DNA of 64,000 nt, taken from contig NZ_BJTG01000013.1 of assembly GCF_013340205.1 (NCBI RefSeq), positions 19,035 to 83,034 of the forward strand, read 5' to 3'. Shown here in pieces: positions 6,691-14,329 of the stretch. The position numbers and the translations under genes are program-made. The notes below the pieces were generated by a model. It saw only the letters and a list, made by a program, of their open reading frames with translations. It was not told the origin of the DNA and made no database searches. Numbering within the stretch: position 1 is the first letter of the stretch; each line of letters begins with the position of its first letter. The DNA is from Anaeromyxobacter diazotrophicus (GTDB lineage: Bacteria; Myxococcota; Myxococcia; Myxococcales; Anaeromyxobacteraceae).

Positions 6691-8565
6691 TTAGGCGCGG
6701 CGGCGGCGCGCGCGGCGGCGCTGCAGCACGAGGGCGAACGGGATGAGCGCCAGCCCGAGCAGCCCGCCGGGCTGGCCGGCCGCGGTGCCGCAGCCGCCGC
6801 CGCCCGCGCCGCCGGCGGAGAGGTTGGTCGAGCCGCCAGAGCCGGAGCCGGAGCCGCCGCCCGTCCCGGTGCCGGTGGGCTGCGCCGGCTTGCCGCTGGC
6901 CGCGAGGATCTTCTGGGCCAGCGCCTCGCGCGCCGCCATGAGATCGGCCGGCTTCGCCTCCGACTGCCACGGGTGCGGGAAGAGCTGCTGCGCGATGCTC
7001 TTCGCGTCGCTCGCGCCGCCCAGGCTCGCGAGCAGCTTCAGGTACTCGAAGTCCTCCATGCCCTCGCGGATCATCTTCATGCGGAGCGACGCCACCGGGA
7101 TGTCGGTCTTCCCGCCGATCTTGGCCGGGGTGCCCGGGTAGAAGAGGGTGCCGTCGCCGTTGCCGTTGAACTCGTACTGGTCGGTCCAGGGGTCGGCCTT
7201 GTCGTAGTAGGCCTGGGTGGTCTCGTAGTAGAGCTCGCCGGTCGCCCCGTACTGGAAGCTGAACCACTCCATGGCGCGGGCGCGCACGTTGCTCGCGTCG
7301 ATGGCGTAGGTGGGCCAGCCGGTGAAGTACAGCTGGTCGGCGCTCGGGTTGCCGATGTCGACGGTGCCGCCGCAGCCGTGGCTCATGCAGCTCTGGTAGA
7401 CCCACAGCTCCTTGTTCGACTGCTGCAGGAACCCGTCGTACTGCGAGCGGGTCGGGCCGCCGGCGGTCCAGCCGTAGGCGCTCTGCGGGCGGTCGTCCAG
7501 GTAGTTGACGAGCGGCACCATGAGGTCGATCGCGCCCAGCGCGCCGTTCTTGGTGGCGTCGGCCATGTCGGTGGTGACGAGGGTGCGGAAGTTCGGGTCG
7601 GCCTGCTTCGCGTTCTGCGCCCGCGCCGGGATGTCCGACCACTGGCAGGTGAGGGGCGGCTCGTCGCAGGTGTACTGGAAGAGGCGGTCGAACCAGCCCT
7701 TCGCCTTGAAGTGCGCGGCCCAGTCGCCGTGCGCGGCGGCGCTGTTCAGGTCCGCGCCCGACTGGAGCGAGGTGAGCTTCGCGCCCGCGAGCTGGGTCGA
7801 GGCGTGGCCGTCCATGAACGGACCGTACGCGTTGTCGAAGTGCGCCCAGTCGCCCTGCTGGCCGTCGTCCCACAGCGACGAGAGGCTGAAGCGGTGGTCG
7901 AGCGCGAGCTGGGCGTACTTCTGGCGGAGCTCGGTGAGCGCCTCCCCCGACACGCCGTGGGCCTTGGGCACGCCGCCGTAGGTCATCCCGAACGCGGTCT
8001 TGAGCGACGAGGTCGAGGGCAGCGCGAAGTCCCACACGGTGAGCTGCACCGGCACCTGCGCGTCGCCGTCGGCGGCGTGCACGGTGACGCTGCCGGTGTA
8101 CGCGCCCGCGGGGGCGTCCTGCGGGACGTGCAGCTCGACCCACACCGCGCGGCTCTCGCCGGCCGGCACGTCGAACGGGAAGGCGTTGCGCTTCTCCCCC
8201 ACCACGTCGTCGACGTCCGGGATGAGCGCGTCGGGGAAGCCGCCGGTGGCGCCGTCCGCGGAGGACGGGTGCTGCACGCCGATGATCGCCTCCCGGAAGA
8301 GCTTGGGCGCGGGGACGGTCCCGGGGCCCTTGAGCTCGGTCGCCGAGACCGAGACGCCGCTGGCCGGACCGGTCACCACCACCTGGAACGCCTCGAACTC
8401 GTTCTTCGCCGCCGCCAGGCCGGCGGAGCGATCGCTCCGGGCCGCTTCCTGCGGCCGGATCTTCTCGTTCGCGGAGGCCGTCCAGACGTTCGCCGCGGAA
8501 GCGGCGGCCGGGGCGACCGAGAGCAGGGCGGCGAGGGTGAGGGTGGCTCGGCGGCAGACGGTCAA
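6691..8565 (-). CDS. secreted DUF4091 (glycoside hydrolase-like) protein with MYXO-CTERM-like tail
   Basis: A 624-residue exported protein. I choose the TTG at 8565 because AAAGGA lies 6 nt upstream and the next 24 residues form a clean signal peptide ending ASA before ANVW. The N-terminal half has a beta-sandwich-like stretch (NEFEAFQVVV). The C-terminal part carries the DUF4091 signature MKMIREGMEDFEYLKLL; DUF4091 occurs in glycoside hydrolases related to family GH123. The C-terminus has a Gly/Ser/Thr linker, then GGGCG, a hydrophobic helix and an RRRARRRR tail. This matches the MYXO-CTERM sorting signal processed by myxosortase, implying surface anchoring or release. Aspartates and glutamates in the middle could be catalytic but cannot be assigned. 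The gene stands alone, with a terminator and a structured leader. Confidence 0.8.
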   Translation of the reverse strand: MTVCRRATLTLAALLSVAPAAASAANVWTASANEKIRPQEAARSDRSAGLAAAKNEFEAFQVVVTGPASGVSVSATELKGPGTVPAPKLFREAIIGVQHPSSADGATGGFPDALIPDVDDVVGEKRNAFPFDVPAGESRAVWVELHVPQDAPAGAYTGSVTVHAADGDAQVPVQLTVWDFALPSTSSLKTAFGMTYGGVPKAHGVSGEALTELRQKYAQLALDHRFSLSSLWDDGQQGDWAHFDNAYGPFMDGHASTQLAGAKLTSLQSGADLNSAAAHGDWAAHFKAKGWFDRLFQYTCDEPPLTCQWSDIPARAQNAKQADPNFRTLVTTDMADATKNGALGAIDLMVPLVNYLDDRPQSAYGWTAGGPTRSQYDGFLQQSNKELWVYQSCMSHGCGGTVDIGNPSADQLYFTGWPTYAIDASNVRARAMEWFSFQYGATGELYYETTQAYYDKADPWTDQYEFNGNGDGTLFYPGTPAKIGGKTDIPVASLRMKMIREGMEDFEYLKLLASLGGASDAKSIAQQLFPHPWQSEAKPADLMAAREALAQKILAASGKPAQPTGTGTGGGSGSGSGGSTNLSAGGAGGGGCGTAAGQPGGLLGLALIPFALVLQRRRARRRRA

Positions 8566-8618
8566 AGCGAGTCCTTTCGGTTCGTTGGGCTGCGTCGACC
8601 GAACGGCTCGCCAAGCAG

Positions 8619-8719
8619 GCCTGTTCCCTCCAGGCGTGGGGCAGTGCGTGCCTGGTGCGTCCTTGCGACCACACGTCAGCACAGGGGCTGACGTGTCGGC
8701 TTCGCTCGCACCGCGAGCG
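8619..8719 (-). ncRNA. candidate structured 5' leader (possible cis-regulatory RNA)
   Basis: Read on the minus strand, the leader has helix D (8719-8703, CGCTCGC with a 3-nt loop), helix A (8696-8671, ACACGTCAGC with its complement and a 6-nt loop), helix B (8655-8650 with 8635-8630) and helix C (8635-8631 with 8623-8619). B and C share bases 8631-8635, so only one can form. C ends about 50 nt before the TTG start. I could not match it to a known riboswitch class. Confidence 0.35.
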
Positions 8720-8891
8720 CTCGCCCGGCCGCGCTGAGCGCGCAGGCGTGGGGGTGATCCGCCCTCGCAGGGCGGGAGCGCGGAAGGGCGGCGATGGGCT
8801 CGCCTGCCCGGTGAGAGGGGTCCCCGTTTTCGCAGCGGGCGGGCGGGCGGCCCGCGCGGCGGGGATCAGCGGGGGGCCGTCAGGCTGCGGG

Positions 8892-8939
8892 CAAAAGAAG
8901 AGGGCGGCGCGCCGGCCAGGAGCCGGCGGCGCCGCCCTC
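8892..8939 (-). terminator. intrinsic terminator of queF
   Basis: On the minus strand a long GC-rich hairpin (about 17 bp with one bulge, bases 8939-8900, loop near 8916-8921) is followed by a short T-rich run (complement of CAAAAGAA, 8892-8899). It begins about 28 bp after the queF stop. Confidence 0.75.
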
Positions 8940-8967
8940 GAGAGGTGGCGTGGGATCTAAGGGGTGC

Positions 8968-9339
8968 TCAGCCGATGCTGGCGGGCTTCTCGCCGTGCCG
9001 GACGGTGACGGCGGTGTGGATGCCGCCGCGGACCGTGAAGTCGCCCGTCACCTCGATCCAGCGGGGCGCGAGCGCCGCCACGAGGTCGTCGCAGATGCGG
9101 TTCGTCACCGCCTCGTGGAAGGCGCCCTCGTTGCGATAGCTCCAGAGGTAGAGCTTGAGGCTCTTGAGCTCCACGCAGCGCTCCGCCGGCACGTAGCGCA
9201 GCCGGATGGTGGCGAAGTCGGGCTGCCCGGTCATCGGGCACAGGCAGGTGAACTCCGGGCACTCCATCGCGATCTCGAACGGGCGCGCCGGGCTCGGGTT
9301 GGGGAAGGTGTCGAGCTTCTTGGACGGCTGGGTCGGCAT
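8968..9339 (-). CDS. queF: NADPH-dependent 7-cyano-7-deazaguanine reductase (preQ0 reductase), short type I form
   Basis: A 123-residue protein that reduces the nitrile of preQ0 to the aminomethyl of preQ1, the step before insertion into tRNA during queuosine synthesis. The signature [18 protein letters not shown] contains the catalytic cysteine (C34), which forms the thioimide with substrate. The [13 protein letters not shown] stretch and C-terminal [11 protein letters not shown] match single-domain bacterial QueF. The length fits the unimodular (YkvM) type, not the longer E. coli type. It is monocistronic, with its own terminator; no other queuosine gene is nearby. A 15-bp palindrome at 9388-9402 lies about 50 bp upstream of the start. 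Confidence 0.96.
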   Translation of the reverse strand: MPTQPSKKLDTFPNPSPARPFEIAMECPEFTCLCPMTGQPDFATIRLRYVPAERCVELKSLKLYLWSYRNEGAFHEAVTNRICDDLVAALAPRWIEVTGDFTVRGGIHTAVTVRHGEKPASIG

Positions 9340-9387
9340 GCGGTCCTTCTAACATCCCGGCCCGCGGGCGCGTGACTGTCGCGTTTC

Positions 9388-9402
9388 CAGCCCACTGGGC
9401 TG
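9388..9402. promoter_or_regulatory. short palindrome upstream of queF
   Basis: CAGCCCA-C-TGGGCTG is a perfect inverted repeat followed by six A residues on the plus strand. It lies in the 203-bp divergent gap between queF and the 62-residue protein gene. It could be an operator; it does not have terminator polarity for either gene. Weak evidence. Confidence 0.25.
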
Positions 9403-9542
9403 AAAAAAGGACAGCCCGTCCGCCGGGTGGCCGGGGTCGCGGCAGGCAAGTCCCTGGAATCTCGATCGCGCGGGACCGGCAAGCCGATTGCTAGTCTTCG
9501 GCGACTCGGACACCTTTGGAAGACGGGAGGACGACCCCCACC

Positions 9543-9731
9543 ATGAAGAAGAGCCGCCGGAGCGCCGTCGCGAAGCTTCCCAAGAAGATCGTCACCACGC
9601 TGGGCGATCTGGTCTCGGCCGCCTACGAGGCCGCCGACGGGTTCGGTCGCCAGCGCATCGAGCGGGCAGCCAACATCCTGTCCGCCCCGCAGCTCGCCCG
9701 GCGGATGGACCGCCACCTCAAGTTCGTCTGA
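9543..9731 (+). CDS. small basic protein of unknown function (62 aa)
   Basis: A 62-residue protein starting MKKSRRSAVAKLPKK with start ATG 9543 and a GGGAGGA ribosome-binding site about 12 nt upstream. The first 15 residues are strongly basic. The rest is probably helical (TLGDLVSAAYEAADGF, RIERAANILSAPQLARRM). There is no signal peptide, membrane segment or metal-binding motif. It stands alone between divergent queF and the convergent OPT transporter gene. The amphipathic, basic, small form would suit a nucleic-acid-associated or regulatory protein, but I do not recognise a family. Codon use and GC match the neighbours, so it is likely a real gene. Confidence 0.65.
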   Translation: MKKSRRSAVAKLPKKIVTTLGDLVSAAYEAADGFGRQRIERAANILSAPQLARRMDRHLKFV

Positions 9732-9780
9732 GGGGAGGTCCCCCGCCCGCCGGGCTCGCCCGGCCGCGCGGCCGGCGCCG

Positions 9781-11541
9781 TCAGCCTGCGGACAGCGACC
9801 GCACGGCCGCCGCGATGGCGATGATGGAGAGCACCAGCGCCTCGCCCGCGATGAAGCCGGAGGCCACCGGGATGTTGTAGATGGCCTCGGTCCGCGGGCT
9901 CCGGCGCGCCCACACCGACTGAGCGATGCCGCCCAGCACCATGGGGACGATGGCGTAGCCCGGGACGAGCATGCCGATGCCGAGCGCCGTCGGCGACGGC
10001 AGGAAGCGGTGCCAGCGCGGCTCGAGGAGCGTGATCGCGACGCCGAGCACGAGCGCGACGCAGAGCGCCGCCAGGCAGCCCTGCGGCAGGGTGGAGAAGC
10101 CCTTGGCGAGGAGCTCCGCGAAGCCCGCCCACTTCACGCTGATGGGTGAGGTGAGGCCGTGGTCGCCGAAGCCGTACTTCTGGCGCAGCGCCGGGTAGAC
10201 CACCGCCACCGCCGCCGCGCCGACCGGGATCCCGACCAGCTGCATGTAGAACAGGCTGCGGTTGTTCGAGCCGATGATCTTGCCCGAGCGGTAGCACTGC
10301 ATGAGGTGCTCGCCCTGGCCGGCCACGGTCCCGCTCATCCCGGAGCCGATCATGTTGACCGGCACGTGGCCCGGCTGCAGGCCGGCGAACACCGCCTGCA
10401 TCAGGTTCGCGAGCGCGCTGATGGGCGCCCAGTTCGTCTCGCCCAGCACCCGGATCCCCACCAGCATGAGCGGGATGGAGAGGAGCAGCGAGACGGCGGT
10501 GAGCCAGTAGGGGAAGTCGAGCGAGAGCTTCTGCACCAGCGCCAGCGCCACGGCCGAGAGCCCCGCGCCCCACGCCACCCAGCGGAGCGGGATCTCGTCG
10601 CTCCCCACGTCCTTGGCGGAGAGCTTGCTGAAGGTGCGGGCGATGACGTTCCACTTGAGCACGAGCGCGGTGAGGCCGCCCGCCACCATGAGCCCGGTGG
10701 CCGGCCACATCACCCACCGCAGCACCTCGGGGAACGTCTGGTGCGGCACCCAGCCCTGCGCCACCAGCGCCGGCGGCGCGAGCACCCAGGCCAGCACCAT
10801 CCCGAGCCCCATGGAGAGGGTGATGCGCAGGCCGACCATCATGCCGGCGCCGATCGAGAGGACGCCCACCTCGGTGCCCATGCGCAGCGCCGCGCCGTGC
10901 GCGCCGAAGGGGAGCTCGCCGGGGATGAAGGTCCACGGTCCGTCGCGGAAGAAGGCGACGAAGGCGGAGAGGCCCAGCCCCGCGAAGAGCGCCTTGAGCC
11001 GCATCGCCGCCTCGCGCGCGCCCTGGTACAGCACGACCAGCGTCTCGCCGGCCGCGGTGCCGTCGGCGAAGGTGAGGTTCTCCTCGTCGATGTAGTGGCG
11101 CCGCAGCGGGATGGCGAGGAAGGCGCCGGTGAGCCCGGCGAAGGTGAGCCAGAGGAAGATCTGCCAGCCGGTGAGGTGGAGCGAGAAGCCGAGGCCGGGC
11201 CGGTCGTTCAGCATGTCGATGGCGGCCAGCACGATGCACATGAAGCCGATCTCGCCGGCGGCGGTGCCGGCGGTCTGCGCCATGTTGGCCTCGTACACCG
11301 TCGCGCCCACCCGCGAGAGCGCGGCGGTGATCGCGAGCGCGATGAAGCCGAAGAAGGCGGCCGAGACCGAGATGTTCGGGCCGTAGCCGATCTTGAGGAC
11401 CACCGGCGGGAACGAGGCGCCCATGATGATCGCCACCAGCACCGAGACGGCGACGGCGCGGGCGGTGAGCTCGCGCCGTCGGACAGGGGCGGCGGAGGGC
11501 TGGGCTGGAACGTGCGTGGAGGGCGTCGCCATCCGCGGCAT
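9781..11541 (-). CDS. OPT-family oligopeptide (or metal-chelate) transporter
   Basis: A 586-residue integral membrane protein with about 14 hydrophobic segments. Family marks include ISVSAAFFGFIALAI and MAQTAGTAAGEIGFMC near the N-terminus, EENLTFADGTAAGETLVVLYQG in the first third, and ETNWAPISALANLMQAVFAGLQPGH in the second half. These resemble the bacterial OPT subgroup often annotated as oligopeptide transporters. OPT proteins import small peptides or metal-siderophore and glutathione conjugates by proton symport; the substrate is not readable here. The start is probably ATG 11541; a second ATG three codons later (11532) is possible. There is no partner gene; it converges on the small-protein gene across a 49-bp gap. 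Confidence 0.9.
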   Translation of the reverse strand: MPRMATPSTHVPAQPSAAPVRRRELTARAVAVSVLVAIIMGASFPPVVLKIGYGPNISVSAAFFGFIALAITAALSRVGATVYEANMAQTAGTAAGEIGFMCIVLAAIDMLNDRPGLGFSLHLTGWQIFLWLTFAGLTGAFLAIPLRRHYIDEENLTFADGTAAGETLVVLYQGAREAAMRLKALFAGLGLSAFVAFFRDGPWTFIPGELPFGAHGAALRMGTEVGVLSIGAGMMVGLRITLSMGLGMVLAWVLAPPALVAQGWVPHQTFPEVLRWVMWPATGLMVAGGLTALVLKWNVIARTFSKLSAKDVGSDEIPLRWVAWGAGLSAVALALVQKLSLDFPYWLTAVSLLLSIPLMLVGIRVLGETNWAPISALANLMQAVFAGLQPGHVPVNMIGSGMSGTVAGQGEHLMQCYRSGKIIGSNNRSLFYMQLVGIPVGAAAVAVVYPALRQKYGFGDHGLTSPISVKWAGFAELLAKGFSTLPQGCLAALCVALVLGVAITLLEPRWHRFLPSPTALGIGMLVPGYAIVPMVLGGIAQSVWARRSPRTEAIYNIPVASGFIAGEALVLSIIAIAAAVRSLSAG

Positions 11542-11600
11542 GTAAGCCGGTTTCCGCGCCCGCCGCCAGGGAGACGCGGCTCGGGGTGGGTCCGCTCGCC

Positions 11601-12587
11601 CTAGAAGGTCAGCACCAGCTTCCCGAAGCTGTCGTTCTTCTCCAGCCGCTCGTGCGCCTCGCGGGCGCGCGCCATCGGCAGGGCGGCGTCGACGATCGGC
11701 TTCACCTTCCCCTGGGCCAGGAGCGGCAGGACGTCCTTCGCGAAGAGGCGGGTGGCGCGGATCTTCTCCTCCAGCGGCCGCGGCCGGAGCACCGTCCCGA
11801 TGACCTCCCCGCGCCGCCGCATGAGGAGCGAGAGGTCGATCGCCGCCTTGTTCCCGCCCAGGGTGCCGACGACGACGATCCGGCCGCCCTGCGCCAGCGC
11901 CGCCACGTTCTCGGCCGCGTAGGCGGCGCCGACGAAGTCGACGACGACCGGCGCGCCCTCGCCCCCGGTGAGCCGCCGCACCTCGTCGGCGAAGCGCGGC
12001 TCGTCCTTCCCGAGGAGGATCCCGTGGTCGAGGCCGAGCGCGCGCGCCCGCTCGAGCTTGTCGGCGGTGCGGCTCGTGCCGATCACGGTCGCGCCGGCCG
12101 CCTTGGCGAGCTGCAGCGCCGCGGTCGCGACGCCCGAGCCGACGGCGTGGAGGAGCACCGTCCAGCCGGACCGGAGGCCGCCGAGGGTGACGAGCGCGTC
12201 GTGCGAGGTGACGAACGCCTCCATGGCCGCGCCCGCCTCGTCGAACGTGAGCGAGGGCGGCACCTTCACCAGCATCCGCTCGTGCGCGACGGCGAGCTCC
12301 GCCTGCGCCTCGCCGCCGGCGATGGCCATCACCCGGTCGCCCGGCTTCAGCGCGGTGACCCCTTCGCCCACCGCCGCCACCTCGCCGGCGAGCTCGAGCC
12401 CGGGCACCTCCTCGCGCAGCCCGGCCGGCGGTGGGTAGAGGCCGCGCCGCTGGAGCAGGTCGGCGCGGTTGACGCCCGCGGCCCGCACCCGCACCAGCAC
12501 CTCGCCGCGCGCGGGGCGCGGGTCGGGCAGCTCGCGGACCTCGATCACCTCGGGTCCGCCCTTCGCCGCGAAGAAGACCGCCTTCAT
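11601..12587 (-). CDS. zinc-independent quinone oxidoreductase / enoyl reductase (MDR superfamily)
   Basis: A 328-residue medium-chain dehydrogenase/reductase. It begins MKAVFFAAKGGPEVIEVRELPDP and contains the QOR marker VNRADLLQRRGLYPPP and the nucleotide-binding stretch LLHAVGSGVATAALQLAKAAGATVIGT. The structural and catalytic zinc ligands of alcohol dehydrogenases are missing, which fits the NADPH:quinone reductase (PIG3/QorA) group. The likely reaction is NADPH-dependent reduction of quinones or enones. The start ATG 12587 overlaps the stop of the upstream hypothetical gene by 4 bp (ATGA), so the pair is translationally coupled. The C-terminus SFGKLVLTF is typical of the family. Confidence 0.9.
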   Translation of the reverse strand: MKAVFFAAKGGPEVIEVRELPDPRPARGEVLVRVRAAGVNRADLLQRRGLYPPPAGLREEVPGLELAGEVAAVGEGVTALKPGDRVMAIAGGEAQAELAVAHERMLVKVPPSLTFDEAGAAMEAFVTSHDALVTLGGLRSGWTVLLHAVGSGVATAALQLAKAAGATVIGTSRTADKLERARALGLDHGILLGKDEPRFADEVRRLTGGEGAPVVVDFVGAAYAAENVAALAQGGRIVVVGTLGGNKAAIDLSLLMRRRGEVIGTVLRPRPLEEKIRATRLFAKDVLPLLAQGKVKPIVDAALPMARAREAHERLEKNDSFGKLVLTF

Positions 12588-13018
12588 GGGAGCCTCCGCA
12601 TTCCGGGCGCGCCGAAGTGGCCGGTCGGGGCGCCGAAGGGCGCCTCGACGAGGGCGCCGGTCTCGTCGCGCGCGAGCTCGTACCGCCCGGGCGCGAGGCG
12701 GGCCAGAGGATACCGGTCGCGGCGCGCCGGCGCGAGCCGCACGGCGTCCACCGGGCAGATGGGCCCCGCGCGCGCCTCGGCGCCCGGCACCGCGCCGGCC
12801 GGCTCGAGCGCCACCGCCAGCGCGTAGCCGTTGAAGCCGCCCTCCCACCACATGCTGGCCTCCGCCTCGGCGGCCGCCGCGGCGGCCAGGGCGGGCAAGA
12901 GCGCGGCGCGGAAGGCGCGGAACGGGCCGGTGTCCTGGCGCGGGTCGGCGCCGGCCGCGGCGGCGAGGCCGAAGCGGGCGCGCAGGTCGTCGAGCGCGAA
13001 GAGCAGGACCTCGGCCAC
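12584..13018 (-). CDS. hypothetical protein (144 aa) coupled to the quinone oxidoreductase gene
   Basis: A 144-residue protein beginning MAEVLLFALDDLRARFGLAAAAG. There is no signal peptide, membrane helix or recognised motif. The middle has a tryptophan pair (MWWEGGFNGYALAVALEP) and one isolated cysteine (PICPVDAV). The last 4 bp overlap the start of the quinone oxidoreductase gene. The translational coupling and normal codon use for the region support it being a real gene. Function is unknown; a link to the reductase is only suggested by the overlap. Confidence 0.6.
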   Translation of the reverse strand: MAEVLLFALDDLRARFGLAAAAGADPRQDTGPFRAFRAALLPALAAAAAAEAEASMWWEGGFNGYALAVALEPAGAVPGAEARAGPICPVDAVRLAPARRDRYPLARLAPGRYELARDETGALVEAPFGAPTGHFGAPGMRRLP

Positions 13019-13044
13019 CGCCCTTCGCTAACGCCGGCCGCGCC

Positions 13045-13623
13045 TCAGCTCCAGGTGAGATCGACCTCCAGATCGAGGAAGCCGGTGGGCCGCCCCTGGG
13101 CCAGCACGTCCCGGCCGCCGAGCGCCTTGGCCGCGGCCGCCAGCACGCCGCAGTGGAAGGCCGGCACCAGGAAGTCGCGGCGGAAGACGAAGTGGGCGCT
13201 CCGCTCGCCGGGCCAGTCGACCGTGCGCTCGCCGTAGCCCACCGTCGCCTTGTAGCCGGTGCCCACCTGCGAGAGCAGCTGGCGCATGTCGTCGCCGGCG
13301 AGGGAGAGGAGGGTCCGCCCGAGCAGCGTGCCGAACACGTCGCGCATGGCCGCCTCGCCGATGGCGAAGAAGCCCGCGTCCACCGAGCCGAGCCGCGGCT
13401 CGAGCGCGTCGACGCCCGCCCAGGCGAGCCGCAGGTAGTCCTCGACCGGGTAGCTGAGGAAGTCGACCCGCGAGCCCTTCCCCGGGTCGCAGGCGCGGGC
13501 GGCGACCTCGCCCAGGTGCTCGCGCAGGAGCTTGGACGTGGCCTTGAAGACGACGCCGCGGACGGTGTCCTGCGGCGTGGCTGCGGCGATGCGGCGCTCC
13601 AGATCGGCGCGGTCAGCAGGCAT
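13045..13623 (-). CDS. DUF2378 (TIGR02265) family protein, myxobacterial
   Basis: A 192-residue cytoplasmic protein. The features I recall from the myxobacterial DUF2378/TIGR02265 paralogous family are present: TPQDTVRGVVFKATSKLLREHLG at the N-terminus, a central FLSYPVEDYLRLAW, and the GEAAMRDVFGTLLGRTLL and GTGYKATVGYGERTV segments. The start is taken at ATG 13623 (MPADRADLERR); the open frame continues upstream for 22 low-complexity codons without a better start. Family members are numerous in Myxococcus and Anaeromyxobacter and have no assigned function. It sits 26 bp upstream of the hypothetical/quinone oxidoreductase pair on the same strand. Confidence 0.8.
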   Translation of the reverse strand: MPADRADLERRIAAATPQDTVRGVVFKATSKLLREHLGEVAARACDPGKGSRVDFLSYPVEDYLRLAWAGVDALEPRLGSVDAGFFAIGEAAMRDVFGTLLGRTLLSLAGDDMRQLLSQVGTGYKATVGYGERTVDWPGERSAHFVFRRDFLVPAFHCGVLAAAAKALGGRDVLAQGRPTGFLDLEVDLTWS

Positions 13624-13723
13624 CTCGGGTTCGGCTCCAGGCCCCCGCCCGGCGCCTAGAGGTAAACCCGACCCGGCCCCGGAGCGCAAGATTGCAGCAG
13701 CGCTCGGAGCGCGATGGCTCCCG

Positions 13724-14320
13724 TCAGGGGCTCCCGGGCCCGCAGCGCTCGAGCGCCCGCGCGAAGTGGCCGCGCGCCTCGCCCGGCTCGCGGGCCGCCT
13801 GCGCCCGCACGGCCGCGCAGCCGGCCGCGCCGGCGTGCCCCGCCAGCACCTCGGCCGCGGTCGCGCGCACCGGCGCCTCGCGCGCCTGCTGCAGGACCGG
13901 CGCGAGCTTCTTCGCGAGGGTCTTCGGGCCGAGCAGCCGCCCGGCGCCGCGCAGGGCGCTGGCGCGGACGGCGAACGGAGCCTGCTCGGACTGCGCCGTC
14001 TCGAGCACCACCTGCCGCGCCCGGGCGCCGCCCAGCACGGAGAGGGCGCCGAGCGCCTTCGCGCGGCGGGTGGGGAGCGCGCCCGCGTCGGTGGCGACGG
14101 CCGCGAGCCGGCCCACCGCCGCGGGGCCGAGCGCGCGCCACTCGGCGGCGGTGACGGGCGTGTCGATGGAGGAGAGGTACCCGTCCACGCGCTGCGCGAC
14201 CTCCTCGTCGGAGAGCGCGGGCGAGGTGGCGGCCGGGGCCTGTGCGGCGGGCGAGGGCGGCAGCGGGTGCGTGGGGCGGCCGCCGAGGGCGAGGAGCAGC
14301 GCGAGCGAGAGCGCGGTCAT
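13724..14320 (-). CDS. exported HEAT-repeat-like protein
   Basis: A 198-residue protein with an N-terminal hydrophobic signal (MTALSLALLLALGG) and a Pro/Ala linker. It is followed by about three helical repeats of the HEAT/PBS-lyase kind: RRAKALGALSVLGGARARQVV, FAVRASALRGAGRLLG and APVRATAAEVLAGHAG. Such repeats make scaffolds for protein contacts. Two cysteines near the C-terminus (GCAAVRAQ and RCGPG) could pair. The gene starts only 9 bp after the stop of the metzincin lipoprotein gene, so the two are very likely one transcript. A role as accessory or inhibitor to that protease is a reasonable guess but not shown. Confidence 0.7.
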   Translation of the reverse strand: MTALSLALLLALGGRPTHPLPPSPAAQAPAATSPALSDEEVAQRVDGYLSSIDTPVTAAEWRALGPAAVGRLAAVATDAGALPTRRAKALGALSVLGGARARQVVLETAQSEQAPFAVRASALRGAGRLLGPKTLAKKLAPVLQQAREAPVRATAAEVLAGHAGAAGCAAVRAQAAREPGEARGHFARALERCGPGSP

Positions 14321-14329
14321 GGGTGACCT

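Larger units (their letters stand above)
8566..8967. other. 402-bp gene-free region: structured leader of the DUF4091 gene plus the queF terminator
   Basis: No convincing gene is present. On the minus strand, the part nearest the DUF4091 start holds several helices: a 7-bp hairpin (8703-8719), a perfect 10-bp hairpin (8671-8696), and two overlapping hairpins (arms 8630-8635/8650-8655 and 8619-8623/8631-8635) that cannot form together. The far end holds the queF terminator at 8892-8939. The promoter was not recognised. Confidence 0.6.

Noticed and set aside
1388..8691. Very long open frames on the plus strand and in other minus-strand frames across the first 8.7 kb.
   Set aside because: They are the opposite-strand or shifted frames of the transporter, ligase, propeller and hydrolase genes and show no motifs.
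8671..8696. The 10-bp hairpin as a c-di-GMP (GEMM) riboswitch.
   Set aside because: The conserved core bases of GEMM-I aptamers that I remember are not present around it.
8655..8960. A 101-codon plus-strand frame in the gap between the DUF4091 gene and queF.
   Set aside because: It has no ribosome-binding site, low-complexity content, and overlaps the structured leader and terminator of the neighbours.
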